The translations under genes were made by a program, and so were the position numbers. This document shows positions 1 to 6,556 of a stretch of DNA of 10,028 nucleotides, in pieces. The notes under the pieces were generated by a model that saw only the letters and a program-made list of their open reading frames with translations, ran no database searches and was not told the DNA's origin. The DNA is from CADEEN01 sp031389585. GTDB lineage: Bacteria; Pseudomonadota; Gammaproteobacteria; Burkholderiales; Burkholderiaceae_C. Positions within the stretch are counted from its first letter, which is position 1, and each line of letters begins with the position of its first letter. The DNA lies in the NCBI GenBank assembly GCA_031389585.1, contig JANMSS010000351.1, forward strand, positions 1 to 10,028. The letters run 5' to 3'.

Positions 1-45
1 GGCCATGTTGCCGCCGCCGATGAAGGCCAGGCTCGGGTGGGTCAT
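1..45 (-). CDS. proC: Pyrroline-5-carboxylate reductase ProC, N-terminus only
   Basis: Only the first 15 codons lie in the window; they read MTHPSLAFIGGGNMA on the minus strand. This is the typical ProC opening: a beta strand followed by the glycine-rich dinucleotide-binding turn (F-I-G-G-G-N-M-A) of its Rossmann domain. ProC reduces pyrroline-5-carboxylate to proline in the cytoplasm using NAD(P)H, the last step of proline synthesis. The start codon lies one base after the stop codon of the upstream small membrane protein gene (47-481), so the two are probably cotranscribed and translationally coupled. proC is a frequent neighbour of yggS, which lies further upstream on the same strand here, and this supports the call. 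The rest of the gene is outside the window. An F420-dependent or other GxGxM Rossmann reductase cannot be fully excluded from 15 residues. Confidence 0.8.
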   Translation of the reverse strand, partial: MTHPSLAFIGGGNMA

Positions 46-46
46 G

Positions 47-481
47 CTATTTGGATGCCGCGGAGGCCGGCGGCACAGCCGCTGCCGGCGCGGTCTGCAT
101 CGTCACCCCCGGCCCGATCGGGATGTCGGGGCTGATCGTCACCTTGCTGACAAAGTAGCGCGTCTCGCCGAAGCAGCTCGTCGGCAGGCCGACTTTCTCG
201 TCGTAGTGCAGGGTTACGCGCTTGCCCACCGCCGCCTGGATTTCCTTGGCGGCGGCATCGTCGTGGACCGTGAAGTAAAACTTCTCGACTGCACTGCCGG
301 GCAGCGACACCAGCGCCAACTCACCCTCCCAGGTCTTGCAGACCCAGCCCTTGTGCGAAAACTTCTGCGCCCATCCGGCGCGCTCGCCGCTCGAGTAGCT
401 CCATGTCAGCGCGGCCCAGAAGTAGGCCGCGACGAGCGCCGCGAGCACGACAAGAGTGGCGAGAACACGCGTGATCCACAT
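47..481 (-). CDS. Small membrane-anchored conserved hypothetical protein next to proC
   Basis: This is a 144-residue protein of unknown function. Residues 6-25 are a hydrophobic helix (an uncleaved anchor or signal peptide); the remainder is probably a periplasmic domain of about 100 residues with an Ala/Pro-rich, likely disordered tail from about residue 126. Visible motifs are the segment WSYSSGERAGW at 27-37, then K-G-W-V-C-K-T-W-E-G-E-L at 44-55, and a second lone Cys at 103. The YSxGxRxGxxxKxSxKGxxxKTxEGxL pattern is, as I recall it, shared by a family often mislabelled 6-phosphogluconate dehydrogenase; nothing in this sequence supports an enzyme of that kind. The ATG at 481 was chosen because the anchor begins right after it; an in-frame GTG at 526 would add 15 polar residues ahead of the anchor. 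No strong Shine-Dalgarno is seen for either. The stop lies one base before proC. Confidence 0.7.
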   Translation of the reverse strand: MWITRVLATLVVLAALVAAYFWAALTWSYSSGERAGWAQKFSHKGWVCKTWEGELALVSLPGSAVEKFYFTVHDDAAAKEIQAAVGKRVTLHYDEKVGLPTSCFGETRYFVSKVTISPDIPIGPGVTMQTAPAAAVPPASAASK

Positions 482-539
482 GGGCGGCCCGGCTGGGGAG
501 TGCTGAACAGGCCTGCATCCTCGCACACCGCGCGGCGGC

Positions 540-545
540 TACGAT
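540..545 (+). promoter_or_regulatory. Possible -10 box for the Bug gene
   Basis: TACGAT matches four of six positions of the sigma-70 -10 consensus and sits 35 bases before the start codon, in the 99-bp gap between divergent genes. No good -35 box is found 16-18 bases upstream, so this is a weak call. Confidence 0.25.
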
Positions 546-580
546 GCGGGCTTCGATCGATGTGACCCGAGGATGAAGCG

Positions 581-1582
581 ATGCAACGACGCCCGATGCT
601 TTCCCTGCTTGCCGGCGTGGCCGGCGCACTCGCGGCCCTGCCTGCGCAGGCCCAACCCGCCTCTTCGACCGGGTCAGGACAGGCTTGGCCGACGCAGCCG
701 GTCAAGATCGTCGTGCCCACCGGGCCCGGCAGTTCGCTGGACCTGATCGTGCGCCTGCTGGGCGACAAGCTCGCGGCGCGCTGGGGCCAGCCGGTGGTGG
801 TCGACAACAAGCCGGGCGCCGGCGGCATGCTCGGGCTGGACATCGTCGCCAAGGCCAGCGACGGCCACACGCTGGGGATCGGCTTCAACGGCCCGCTGGC
901 CTTTGCGCCCTTTCTGTACCGCAAGACCCCCTACGACCCGGCGAGGGATCTGCGCCCGATCGTGATGACGACCTCGCAGCCGAATGTGCTGGCGGTCAAC
1001 GCCGAGAAGGTCCCTGCCAAGACGGTGGCCGAGCTGGTGGCCTGGGGCAAGGCCCAGGGCGGCAAGATGAACTACTCGTCGCTGGGCAACGGCTCATCAG
1101 CGCACCTGACGATGGAACTGTTCCTCGCCGAGGCCGGCGTGCAGGCCACGCACATTCCGTTCAACGGCTCGCCGCCAGCGGCGATGGCGGTGGCCCAGGG
1201 CACGGCTGACGCCACCTTCATGGTCGCCCCCGCCCTGCTGCCGCATGTGCAGAGCGGCAAGGTGCGCCTCATCGCAGTCAGCAGTGCGCAACGCCCTGAC
1301 AGCCTGAAAGATCTGCCGACCCTGGCCGAGGGCGGCCTGCCCAGGGTGGAGTCGCTGGCCTGGAACGGCCTGGTCGGCCCGGCCTGGATGCCCGACGCCG
1401 TCGTGGCCAGGATCAATGCCGACGCCAACGAGGCACTGAAGGACCCGGGCATCCGCGACGCCATGGCCAAGAGCGGGCTGACCATCGTCGGCGGCAGTGC
1501 AGCCGACTTCAAGCGCGTGATCGACGCCGACGTGGCCCGCTGGGGGCCGATCATCACCCGGCTCGGCGTCAAGCTCGACTGA
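581..1582 (+). CDS. Bug/TctC-family tripartite tricarboxylate transporter substrate-binding protein
   Basis: A periplasmic solute-binding protein of 333 residues, the usual length for the Bug (TctC) family, which captures carboxylated or amidated small molecules for TctA/TctB-type membrane permeases. Residues 1-24 form a Sec signal peptide (basic MQRR start, hydrophobic core, AQA-like cleavage site near 24). The mature part opens with the family pattern W-P-x-x-P-V-K-I-V-V-P-x-G-P-G-S-S-x-D at about 36-54, followed by V-V-D-N-K-P-G-A-G-G at about 73-82 and the Y-S-S-L-G-N-G-S-x-A-H-L ligand-loop motif near 165-176. A clear Shine-Dalgarno, GAGGA at 569-573, lies seven bases before the ATG. No permease gene is adjacent, so this is an orphan, as is common in Burkholderiales, where Bug paralogues are greatly expanded. 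The ligand cannot be predicted. It lies opposite to its neighbours, between yggS and the proC pair. Confidence 0.93.
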   Translation: MQRRPMLSLLAGVAGALAALPAQAQPASSTGSGQAWPTQPVKIVVPTGPGSSLDLIVRLLGDKLAARWGQPVVVDNKPGAGGMLGLDIVAKASDGHTLGIGFNGPLAFAPFLYRKTPYDPARDLRPIVMTTSQPNVLAVNAEKVPAKTVAELVAWGKAQGGKMNYSSLGNGSSAHLTMELFLAEAGVQATHIPFNGSPPAAMAVAQGTADATFMVAPALLPHVQSGKVRLIAVSSAQRPDSLKDLPTLAEGGLPRVESLAWNGLVGPAWMPDAVVARINADANEALKDPGIRDAMAKSGLTIVGGSAADFKRVIDADVARWGPIITRLGVKLD

Positions 1583-1606
1583 GACCTGCGGCGCATACGT
1601 CCTCGA

Positions 1607-1636
1607 CCCAAGGGCGAGCGGGGCCACCACCTTGGG
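1607..1636. terminator. Possible bidirectional terminator between convergent genes
   Basis: A perfect 7-bp inverted repeat (CCCAAGG at 1607-1613, CCTTGGG at 1630-1636) with a 16-base loop lies in the 123-bp gap between the convergent Bug and yggS genes. TCGA at 1603-1606 and 1641-1644 flank it nearly symmetrically. No T-run follows on either strand, so intrinsic termination is uncertain. Nothing else is recognised in this gap. Confidence 0.3.
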
Positions 1637-1705
1637 CCGGTCGAGTTCCTGCAGACGGTCTCGGTGGGTGCACGGCGAAGCCCGCGCGGTGGGGCGATCG
1701 CCAGC

Positions 1706-2395
1706 TTACGTGCGGCCGCCGAATATGGCGGTTCCGACACGCACGATCGTCGCACCTTCGGCGATCGCCGCTTCGAGATCGCTGCTCATTCCCATCGACA
1801 GCGTGTCGAGCAGCAACCCCTGGGCGCGCAAAGCCATCAGCAGTTGATGCAGTCGCCGGTGTGGCGCTCGCTGCGACGCGAAGCCCGCGACCGGTTCGGG
1901 TATCGCCATCAGCCCGCGCAGGCGCAGATTCGGCAGCGCCGCAACGCTGCGAGCCAACGCCAGGGTTTCGGCCGGCGCGACACCGCTCTTGCTGACCTCA
2001 CCACTGATATTCACTTGCAGGCACACCTGCAGCGGCGGCAGGTCGGGTGGGCGCTGCGCCGACAGCCGCTCGGCCAGCTTGAGACTGTCGATGCTGTGAA
2101 CCCAGTCGAACGCGGCGGCTGTTGCGCGCGTCTTGTTGCTTTGCAACGGACCGATCAAATGCCACTCGGTCGCAGAGCGCAGGTCGGCCAACGCGTCGAT
2201 CTTGGCCAGCGCCTCCTGCACCTGGTTCTCACCGAAGGCTCGTTGACCCGCCGCATGGGCTTCGCGCACGGCGTCGGCCGGCCAGGTCTTGCTGACCGCC
2301 AGCAGCGTGACGCTTTGCACGGGGCGTTGCGCGGCGACACATGCCGCTGCAATGCGCTCGCCGACTTGTTGTAACTTGGCTGCGATGCTCGCCAT
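1706..2395 (-). CDS. yggS: YggS/PLPBP family pyridoxal-phosphate homeostasis protein
   Basis: A cytoplasmic PLP-binding protein of 229 residues, the typical length, with the single TIM-barrel fold of the alanine racemase N-terminal domain. It has no known enzymatic activity; family members buffer PLP and influence vitamin B6, amino acid and keto acid balance. The PLP lysine is K36 in L-L-A-V-S-K at 31-36. Further family signatures are F-G-E-N-Q-V-Q-E-A near 54-62, W-H-L-I-G-P-L-Q-S-N-K near 78-88, the L-S-M-G-M-S-S-D-L-E-A-A-I phosphate-binding segment near 200-212, and the C-terminal V-G-T-A-I-F-G-G-R. The gene is divergent from pilT with only 38 bases between the two start codons, an arrangement widely conserved in proteobacteria. 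proC, its usual downstream partner, is separated from it here by a Bug gene and a small membrane protein gene. Confidence 0.95.
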   Translation of the reverse strand: MASIAAKLQQVGERIAAACVAAQRPVQSVTLLAVSKTWPADAVREAHAAGQRAFGENQVQEALAKIDALADLRSATEWHLIGPLQSNKTRATAAAFDWVHSIDSLKLAERLSAQRPPDLPPLQVCLQVNISGEVSKSGVAPAETLALARSVAALPNLRLRGLMAIPEPVAGFASQRAPHRRLHQLLMALRAQGLLLDTLSMGMSSDLEAAIAEGATIVRVGTAIFGGRT

Positions 2396-2398
2396 AAT
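2369..2398 (+). promoter_or_regulatory. Candidate sigma-70 promoter for pilT
   Basis: TTGTAA (2369-2374) and CATAAT (2393-2398) are separated by 18 bases, matching four and five of six consensus positions. A transcript would start near 2405, giving a leader of about 28 bases for pilT. The -10 box overlaps the yggS start codon (2393-2395), so polymerase here would compete with initiation of yggS. This is the best match in the short divergent gap. Confidence 0.45.
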
Positions 2399-2433
2399 CG
2401 CCTGAGCCTATCTCAAGAGCGTCGCCAAAACCC

Positions 2434-3477
2434 ATGGACATCACCCAGCTGCTGGCCTTCTCGGTCAAGAACAAGGCCTCCGACCTGCACTTGTCGGCCG
2501 GGCTGCCGCCGATGATCCGCGTGCACGGCGATGTGCGGCGCATCAACGTTGACCCGCTCGAGCACAAGCATGTGCACGACATGGTCTACGACATCATGAA
2601 CGACTCGCAGCGCAAGCACTACGAAGACACGCTGGAGTGCGACTTCTCATTCGAGATCCAGGGCCTGGCGCGCTTTCGCGTCAATGCCTTCAACCAGAAC
2701 CGGGGTTCGGGCGCAGTGTTCCGGACCATCCCGAGCAAGATCCTGACGCTCGAACAACTGAACACGCCCAAGGTCTTCGCCGAGCTGGCCCTGAAGCCGC
2801 GCGGCATGGTGCTCGTGACCGGCCCGACCGGCTCGGGCAAGAGCACGACGCTGGCGGCGATGGTCAACCACCTGAATGAGAACGAGTACGGCCATGTGCT
2901 GACGGTCGAAGACCCGATCGAATTCGTCCACGAGTCTAAGAAGTGCCTGATCAACCAGCGCGAGGTCGGGCCGCACACGCTGTCCTTCAACAACGCCTTG
3001 CGCGCTGCGCTGCGCGAAGACCCGGACTGCATCCTGGTCGGCGAAATGCGCGACCTGGAAACCATCCGTCTGGCGTTGACCGCCGCCGAGACCGGCCACC
3101 TGGTCTTCGGCACGCTGCACACCTCGAGCGCGGCCAAGACCATCGACCGGATCGTCGACGTCTTCCCGGCGGCGGAAAAGGAAATGGTGCGCTCGATGCT
3201 GTCGGAGTCATTGGTCGCGGTCATCTCGCAGACGCTGTGCAAGTTGAAGGACGGCAGCGGCCGCGTGGCGGCGCACGAGATCATGCTCGGCACCTCGGCG
3301 ATCAAGAACCTGATCCGCGAGAACAAGATCGCCCAGATGTACTCGTCGATCCAGACCGGTCAAAGCCTGGGCATGCAGACGCTGGACCAGACCCTGACCG
3401 AGCTGGTCAAGCGCAACATCATCTCGCCGGCGGAGGCGCGAAGCCGCGCCCGCTCGCCGGAAAACTTCCCCGGATGA
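2434..3477 (+). CDS. pilT: Type IV pilus twitching motility ATPase PilT
   Basis: The hexameric cytoplasmic ATPase that drives type IV pilus retraction, needed for twitching motility and often for natural DNA uptake. The length (347 residues) is standard. The N-terminal PAS-like domain (about 1-110) opens with M-D-I-T-Q-L-L and contains A-S-D-L-H-L-S. The RecA-like domain carries Walker A G-P-T-G-S-G-K-S at 130-137 (Lys136), the Asp box V-E-D-P-I-E-F-V-H, Walker B with the catalytic Glu204 in I-L-V-G-E-M-R-D, and the His box G-H-L-V-F-G-T-L-H-T. The A-I-K-N-L-I-R-E segment near 289-296 is the conserved PilT signature linked to retraction. All key residues are intact. pilU follows after 218 bases that hold palindromic elements; yggS is divergent upstream. 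No strong Shine-Dalgarno is seen; AAGAG at 2415-2419 is far from the start. Confidence 0.98.
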   Translation: MDITQLLAFSVKNKASDLHLSAGLPPMIRVHGDVRRINVDPLEHKHVHDMVYDIMNDSQRKHYEDTLECDFSFEIQGLARFRVNAFNQNRGSGAVFRTIPSKILTLEQLNTPKVFAELALKPRGMVLVTGPTGSGKSTTLAAMVNHLNENEYGHVLTVEDPIEFVHESKKCLINQREVGPHTLSFNNALRAALREDPDCILVGEMRDLETIRLALTAAETGHLVFGTLHTSSAAKTIDRIVDVFPAAEKEMVRSMLSESLVAVISQTLCKLKDGSGRVAAHEIMLGTSAIKNLIRENKIAQMYSSIQTGQSLGMQTLDQTLTELVKRNIISPAEARSRARSPENFPG

Positions 3478-3486
3478 GATCAACCA

Positions 3487-3630
3487 CCCCCGAAGCGCCT
3501 TTGGCGCTCCCCCTCGAGGGGGCCGAGGCCCGCGGCTCCAAGCCAGTCGGCTTGGACGGAACGAGGAATGGCCGCGTTTCGCGGCCAGGCGGCCAGCAAG
3601 GCCCGCTGGCGGACCGGCGAAGCCGGATCC
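3487..3630. repeat. Cluster of extragenic palindromes between pilT and pilU
   Basis: Four or five hairpin-forming units fill most of the 218-bp pilT-pilU gap. They are AGCGCC/GGCGCT with a TTT loop (3494-3508); the perfect palindrome C5-TCGA-G5 (3509-3522); an 8-bp stem TCCAAGCC/GGCTTGGA (3537-3556); an 8-bp stem TGGCCGCG/CGCGGCCA with a TTT loop (3569-3587); and CCGGC/GCCGG with a GAA loop (3614-3626), extended by GGA/ATCC. The arrangement resembles the short mosaic palindromic repeats scattered between genes in Burkholderiales genomes. The hairpins could attenuate or stabilise the pilT-pilU transcript. The first unit has the same architecture as two units downstream of pilU. Confidence 0.75.
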
Positions 3631-3641
3631 GCGGCGGTTGC

Positions 3642-3647
3642 TTGACA
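3642..3647 (+). promoter_or_regulatory. Consensus -35 hexamer upstream of pilU without a clear -10
   Basis: TTGACA is a perfect -35 box 48 bases before the pilU start, but the sequence 16-18 bases downstream (around 3664-3671) is GC-rich and does not resemble a -10 box. pilU may have its own weak or activated promoter, or the match may be chance. Confidence 0.2.
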
Positions 3648-3695
3648 ACCACCCTGCTGGCGACCGCCGTCGCCATGCGCACGGAGCACGAGCTC

Positions 3696-4832
3696 ATGGA
3701 ACGCGACCAAGCCTCTAAGTTCGTCAACGATCTGCTGCGCCTGATGATCAGCCGCAACGGCTCGGACCTGTTCCTGACCGCCGACTTTCCGCCAGCCATC
3801 AAGGTCGACGGCAAGATCACCAAGGTCAGCCCGCAGCCCCTCTCCGGCCAGCACACGATGGCGCTGACGCGCGCGGTAATGAACGACAAGCAGGCCGCCG
3901 AGTTTGAACGCACCAAGGAGTGCAACTTCGCCATCTCGCCCACCGGCATCGGCCGCTTTCGCGTCAACGCCTTCATGCAGCAGGGCCATGTCGGCCTGGT
4001 GCTGCGCACCATCCCGCTGCAGATCCCGACCATTGACGGCCTGGGACTGCCGCAGATTCTCAAGGACGTGGCGATGACCAAGCGCGGCCTGACGATATTT
4101 GTCGGTGCCACCGGCTCGGGCAAGAGCACCTCGCTGGCCGGCCTGGTCGACTACCGCAACGAGAACTCCTACGGCCACATCATCACGGTCGAAGACCCGG
4201 TCGAATTCGTCCATGCGCACAAGAACTGCATCGTCACCCAGCGCGAGGTCGGGATCGACACCGACGACTGGGCGCCGGCGCTGAAGAACTCGCTGCGCCA
4301 GGCCCCCGACGTGATCCTGATGGGCGAGATCCGCGACCGCGAGACGATGGAGCACGCTGTGGCCTTCGCCGAAACCGGCCACCTGTGCCTGGCCACCCTG
4401 CACGCCAACAGCTCGAACCAGGCGCTGGACCGGATCATCAACTTCTTTCCTGAAGAGCGCCGCGCCCAGCTGCTGATGGACCTGTCGCTGAACCTCAAGG
4501 CACTGATCTCGCAGCGCCTGTTGCCGCGCCAGGAAGGCAAGGGGCGCATTGCAGCAGTCGAAATCCTGCTCAACACACCGCTGGTGGCCGACATGATCTT
4601 CAAGGGCGAAGTCGGCGAAATCAAGGAGTTGATGAAGCGCTCGCGCGAGCTCGGCATGCAGACCTTCGACCAGGCCCTGTTTGACCTCTATGAGACCAAC
4701 ATGGTCACGTACGAAGACGCAATTCGAAACGCCGATTCGGTCAACGATCTGCGGCTGCAGATCAAGCTCAACAGCCAGCGTTCGCGCTCTTCGGATCTGT
4801 CCGCGGGCACCGAACATCTGATGATCGTATAA
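3696..4832 (+). CDS. pilU: PilT-dependent type IV pilus retraction ATPase PilU
   Basis: PilU, a PilT paralogue of 378 residues that works with PilT to increase retraction force and cannot usually retract pili alone. The N-terminal domain contains N-G-S-D-L-F-L-T near 21-28, the PilU equivalent of the A-S-D-L-H-L motif. Walker A is G-A-T-G-S-G-K-S at 137-144 (Lys143). The Asp box V-E-D-P-V-E-F-V-H, Walker B around Glu211 in V-I-L-M-G-E-I-R-D, and the His box G-H-L-C-L-A-T-L-H-A all follow. The start at 3696 (MERDQASKF) fits the family's N-terminus and is preceded by GGAG at 3683-3686, nine bases away. An ATG at 3675 is in frame but would leave that site inside the gene. The reading frame stays open far upstream, into the pilT gene, but that extension is not PilU-like. 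The C-terminal tail past about 350 is variable. Confidence 0.97.
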   Translation: MERDQASKFVNDLLRLMISRNGSDLFLTADFPPAIKVDGKITKVSPQPLSGQHTMALTRAVMNDKQAAEFERTKECNFAISPTGIGRFRVNAFMQQGHVGLVLRTIPLQIPTIDGLGLPQILKDVAMTKRGLTIFVGATGSGKSTSLAGLVDYRNENSYGHIITVEDPVEFVHAHKNCIVTQREVGIDTDDWAPALKNSLRQAPDVILMGEIRDRETMEHAVAFAETGHLCLATLHANSSNQALDRIINFFPEERRAQLLMDLSLNLKALISQRLLPRQEGKGRIAAVEILLNTPLVADMIFKGEVGEIKELMKRSRELGMQTFDQALFDLYETNMVTYEDAIRNADSVNDLRLQIKLNSQRSRSSDLSAGTEHLMIV

Positions 4833-4839
4833 CTGTGAG

Positions 4840-4959
4840 CCCCCGGCCGCCTGGCGGCCGCCCCCCCGAGGGGCTGCGAACCGCGACCGGGAGACCCGGA
4901 TCGCGGTTCGGGCGCTAACGGGCACTGCCCCTGGCCGCTGCGCGGCCTGCCCCAGGGGG
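4840..4959. repeat. Cluster of extragenic palindromes downstream of pilU, possible terminator
   Basis: Three strong hairpins follow the pilU stop. The first is CGGCCGC/GCGGCCG with a CTG loop (4844-4860), between a C-tract and a run of Cs followed by GAGGGG. The second is a long stem, GAACCGCGA-CCGGG against CCCGG-A-TCGCGGTTC (4878-4909): 14 base pairs with one bulged A and an AGA loop. The third is GGCCGC/GCGGCC with a TGC loop (4933-4947), enclosed by CCCCTG...CAGGGG. No T-run follows, so Rho-independent termination is not assured, but the structures are well placed to protect or end the pilT-pilU message. The rest of the 191-bp gap to the next gene shows no clear promoter. Confidence 0.7.
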
Positions 4960-5023
4960 ACTAAGTTAGATCGACGTTGGGTCGCCGTAAACTTGTCGGC
5001 TCAATCAGTCATGGGACTTCGCG

Positions 5024-5911
5024 ATGAAGGAATACGCCTCGATCGAACCGCGTGATGTCGCCTTTCTTGGCCTGGGCGTGATGGGCTATCCGATGGCCGG
5101 GCATCTGGCGCGCGCCGGGCATCGGGTCACGGTCTACAACCGCACGGCGGCCAAGGCGGCGGCGTGGGTCGGCGAGTACGGCGGTTCCGCTGCGGCGACG
5201 CCGCGCGCGGCTGCCGCTGGCGTCTCAATCGTCTTTGCCTGCGTTGGCAACGACAGTGACCTGCGCTCGGTCGTGCTGGGCGACAGCGGTGCTTTCGCCG
5301 GCATGGCCCCGGGCAACGTCTTTGTCGATCACACCACCGCGTCGGCCGCGGTTGCCCGCGAGTTGCACGCAGTGGCCAAGCAGCGCGGCCTGGCGTTCAT
5401 CGATGCACCGGTGTCGGGCGGTCAGGCCGGCGCCGTCAATGGCCAGCTCACGGTGATGTGCGGTGGTGATGCCGAGCCCTTCGCAGCAATCCAGCCGGTC
5501 GCCATGGCCTTTGCGAAGGCCGTGACGCGGGTCGGCGAATCGGGCGCCGGGCAGTTGGCCAAGATGGTCAACCAGACCTGCGTCGCCGGCCTGGTGCAGG
5601 GCCTGGCCGAGGCGATCGCCTTTGGCCAGAAGGCGGGGCTGGACATGAAACAGGTGCTCGAGGTCATCGGCAAGGGCGCCGCGCAGAGTTGGCAAATGGA
5701 CAACCGCGGCCGCACGATGATCGACGATCAGTTCGATTTCGGCTTCGCCGTCGACTTGATGCGCAAGGACCTCGGCCTGGTGTTCGACGAGGCGCGCCGC
5801 AATGGCGCACAACTGCCCGTGACCGCGCTGATCGACCAGTTCTACGCCGACGTGCAGGCGATGGGCGGGCGGCGCTGGGACACCTCGAGCCTGATCAAGC
5901 GGTTGCGGTAA
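5024..5911 (+). CDS. NAD(P)-dependent beta-hydroxyacid dehydrogenase (3-hydroxyisobutyrate dehydrogenase family)
   Basis: A soluble oxidoreductase of 295 residues, typical of the family that includes 3-hydroxyisobutyrate dehydrogenase, tartronate semialdehyde reductase (GlxR/GarR) and related beta-hydroxyacid dehydrogenases. The N-terminal Rossmann domain has G-L-G-V-M-G-Y-P-M-A at 16-25. The substrate-binding motif D-A-P-V-S-G-G is at 127-133. The catalytic lysine is K180 in G-A-G-Q-L-A-K-M-V-N-Q at 174-184, where the usual second Asn of the GxGxxxKxxNN motif is Gln. The C-terminal helical domain carries the cofactor-side F-D-F-G-F-A-V-D-L-M-R-K-D-L-G-L motif. The Arg/Asn after the first beta strand (Y-N-R-T) suggests a preference for NADP, an inference only. 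GGGA at 5013-5016 serves as a possible Shine-Dalgarno seven bases ahead of the ATG. It stands alone between pilU and the convergent dolP gene, and its substrate cannot be told from sequence. Confidence 0.92.
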   Translation: MKEYASIEPRDVAFLGLGVMGYPMAGHLARAGHRVTVYNRTAAKAAAWVGEYGGSAAATPRAAAAGVSIVFACVGNDSDLRSVVLGDSGAFAGMAPGNVFVDHTTASAAVARELHAVAKQRGLAFIDAPVSGGQAGAVNGQLTVMCGGDAEPFAAIQPVAMAFAKAVTRVGESGAGQLAKMVNQTCVAGLVQGLAEAIAFGQKAGLDMKQVLEVIGKGAAQSWQMDNRGRTMIDDQFDFGFAVDLMRKDLGLVFDEARRNGAQLPVTALIDQFYADVQAMGGRRWDTSSLIKRLR

Positions 5912-5935
5912 GGGCCGCGCGCCGCGACGCTCTCC

Positions 5936-6556
5936 CTAGCTCTTACTGCCGCCCAGGGCCGCCAGCTCGGCATCGGTCAGGATCTCGAACACGCGCACCA
6001 CCTTCTGCACCCCCGACACGCCGCGGGCCAGCTCGGTAGCGCGCACGGCTTCGCGCTCGGACACACGGCCCAGCAGGTAGACGGTAGCGCGCTCGGTCAC
6101 GACCTTGATGCTGTTGGCGTGCAGATCCTTGGCGTCGAGGAAGCTGGCCTTGACCTTGCTGGTCAGGATCGCGTCGTTGGAGCGCGCGGTCAGCGAGCTC
6201 GACCCCATGACTGCGAGTTCGTTGACGGTCGAGCGCACGTTCTCGATTCGCGACACGGTCTGCTCGATCGCGACACGGTCAGCCTCGGAGGCGACTTCGC
6301 CGGTGAGCAGGACCGTGCGGCTGTAGCTCACCGCACTGACATGCCCGCGGTCGCCCACCGCATCGCGGATCCGATTGATCGCCTTCAGCTCAATGGCCTG
6401 GTCTTCGAGTTGAACACCCGCACTGCGGCGATCACTGACCACCAGCACCGTTCCCACCACGCCGCCAACGAGCAGCGCGGCACAGCCGCCAAGCGTCAAC
6501 GCGGCCAGGGTTACCAGGGTGGCATTGCGCAGCACCCGGAGAGGATTGCTTTTCAT
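5936..6556 (-). CDS. dolP: BON-domain outer-membrane lipoprotein, DolP (YraP)-like
   Basis: A lipoprotein of 206 residues with two BON domains. Residues 1-24 form a lipoprotein signal peptide ending in the lipobox L-G-G-C, so C25 is the lipidated residue; Ala at +2 predicts sorting to the outer membrane. A Gly/Val-rich stretch follows (about 29-40). BON1 covers about 52-118 and BON2 about 125-193. E. coli DolP (191 residues) binds anionic phospholipid at division sites and supports outer-membrane integrity and envelope stress resistance. The start codon overlaps the stop of the upstream SIS gene in the sequence ATGA (6553-6556), so translation is coupled. This matches the E. coli diaA-dolP order. 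The end faces the dehydrogenase gene across 24 bases with no clear terminator. An OsmY-type periplasmic protein is less likely because of the lipobox. Confidence 0.9.
   Translation of the reverse strand: MKSNPLRVLRNATLVTLAALTLGGCAALLVGGVVGTVLVVSDRRSAGVQLEDQAIELKAINRIRDAVGDRGHVSAVSYSRTVLLTGEVASEADRVAIEQTVSRIENVRSTVNELAVMGSSSLTARSNDAILTSKVKASFLDAKDLHANSIKVVTERATVYLLGRVSEREAVRATELARGVSGVQKVVRVFEILTDAELAALGGSKS

Noticed and set aside
5..565. Open frame of 186 codons on the plus strand at the window start
   Set aside because: It is antisense to the proC start and the membrane protein gene, which have clear features on the minus strand.
2943..3695. N-terminal extension of pilU by about 250 codons reaching into pilT
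   Set aside because: The frame is open by chance; the extension lies out of frame over the pilT Walker B region and then over palindromes, while PilU proteins start near the ATG at 3696 and have about 378 residues.
3480..4925. Open frame of 481 codons on the minus strand, antisense to pilU
   Set aside because: It mirrors pilU codon bias and crosses both palindrome clusters; no motif or start signal supports it.
3487..4959. CRISPR array
   Set aside because: The repeated units are few, self-complementary, variable in sequence and not separated by uniform spacers; no cas gene is present.
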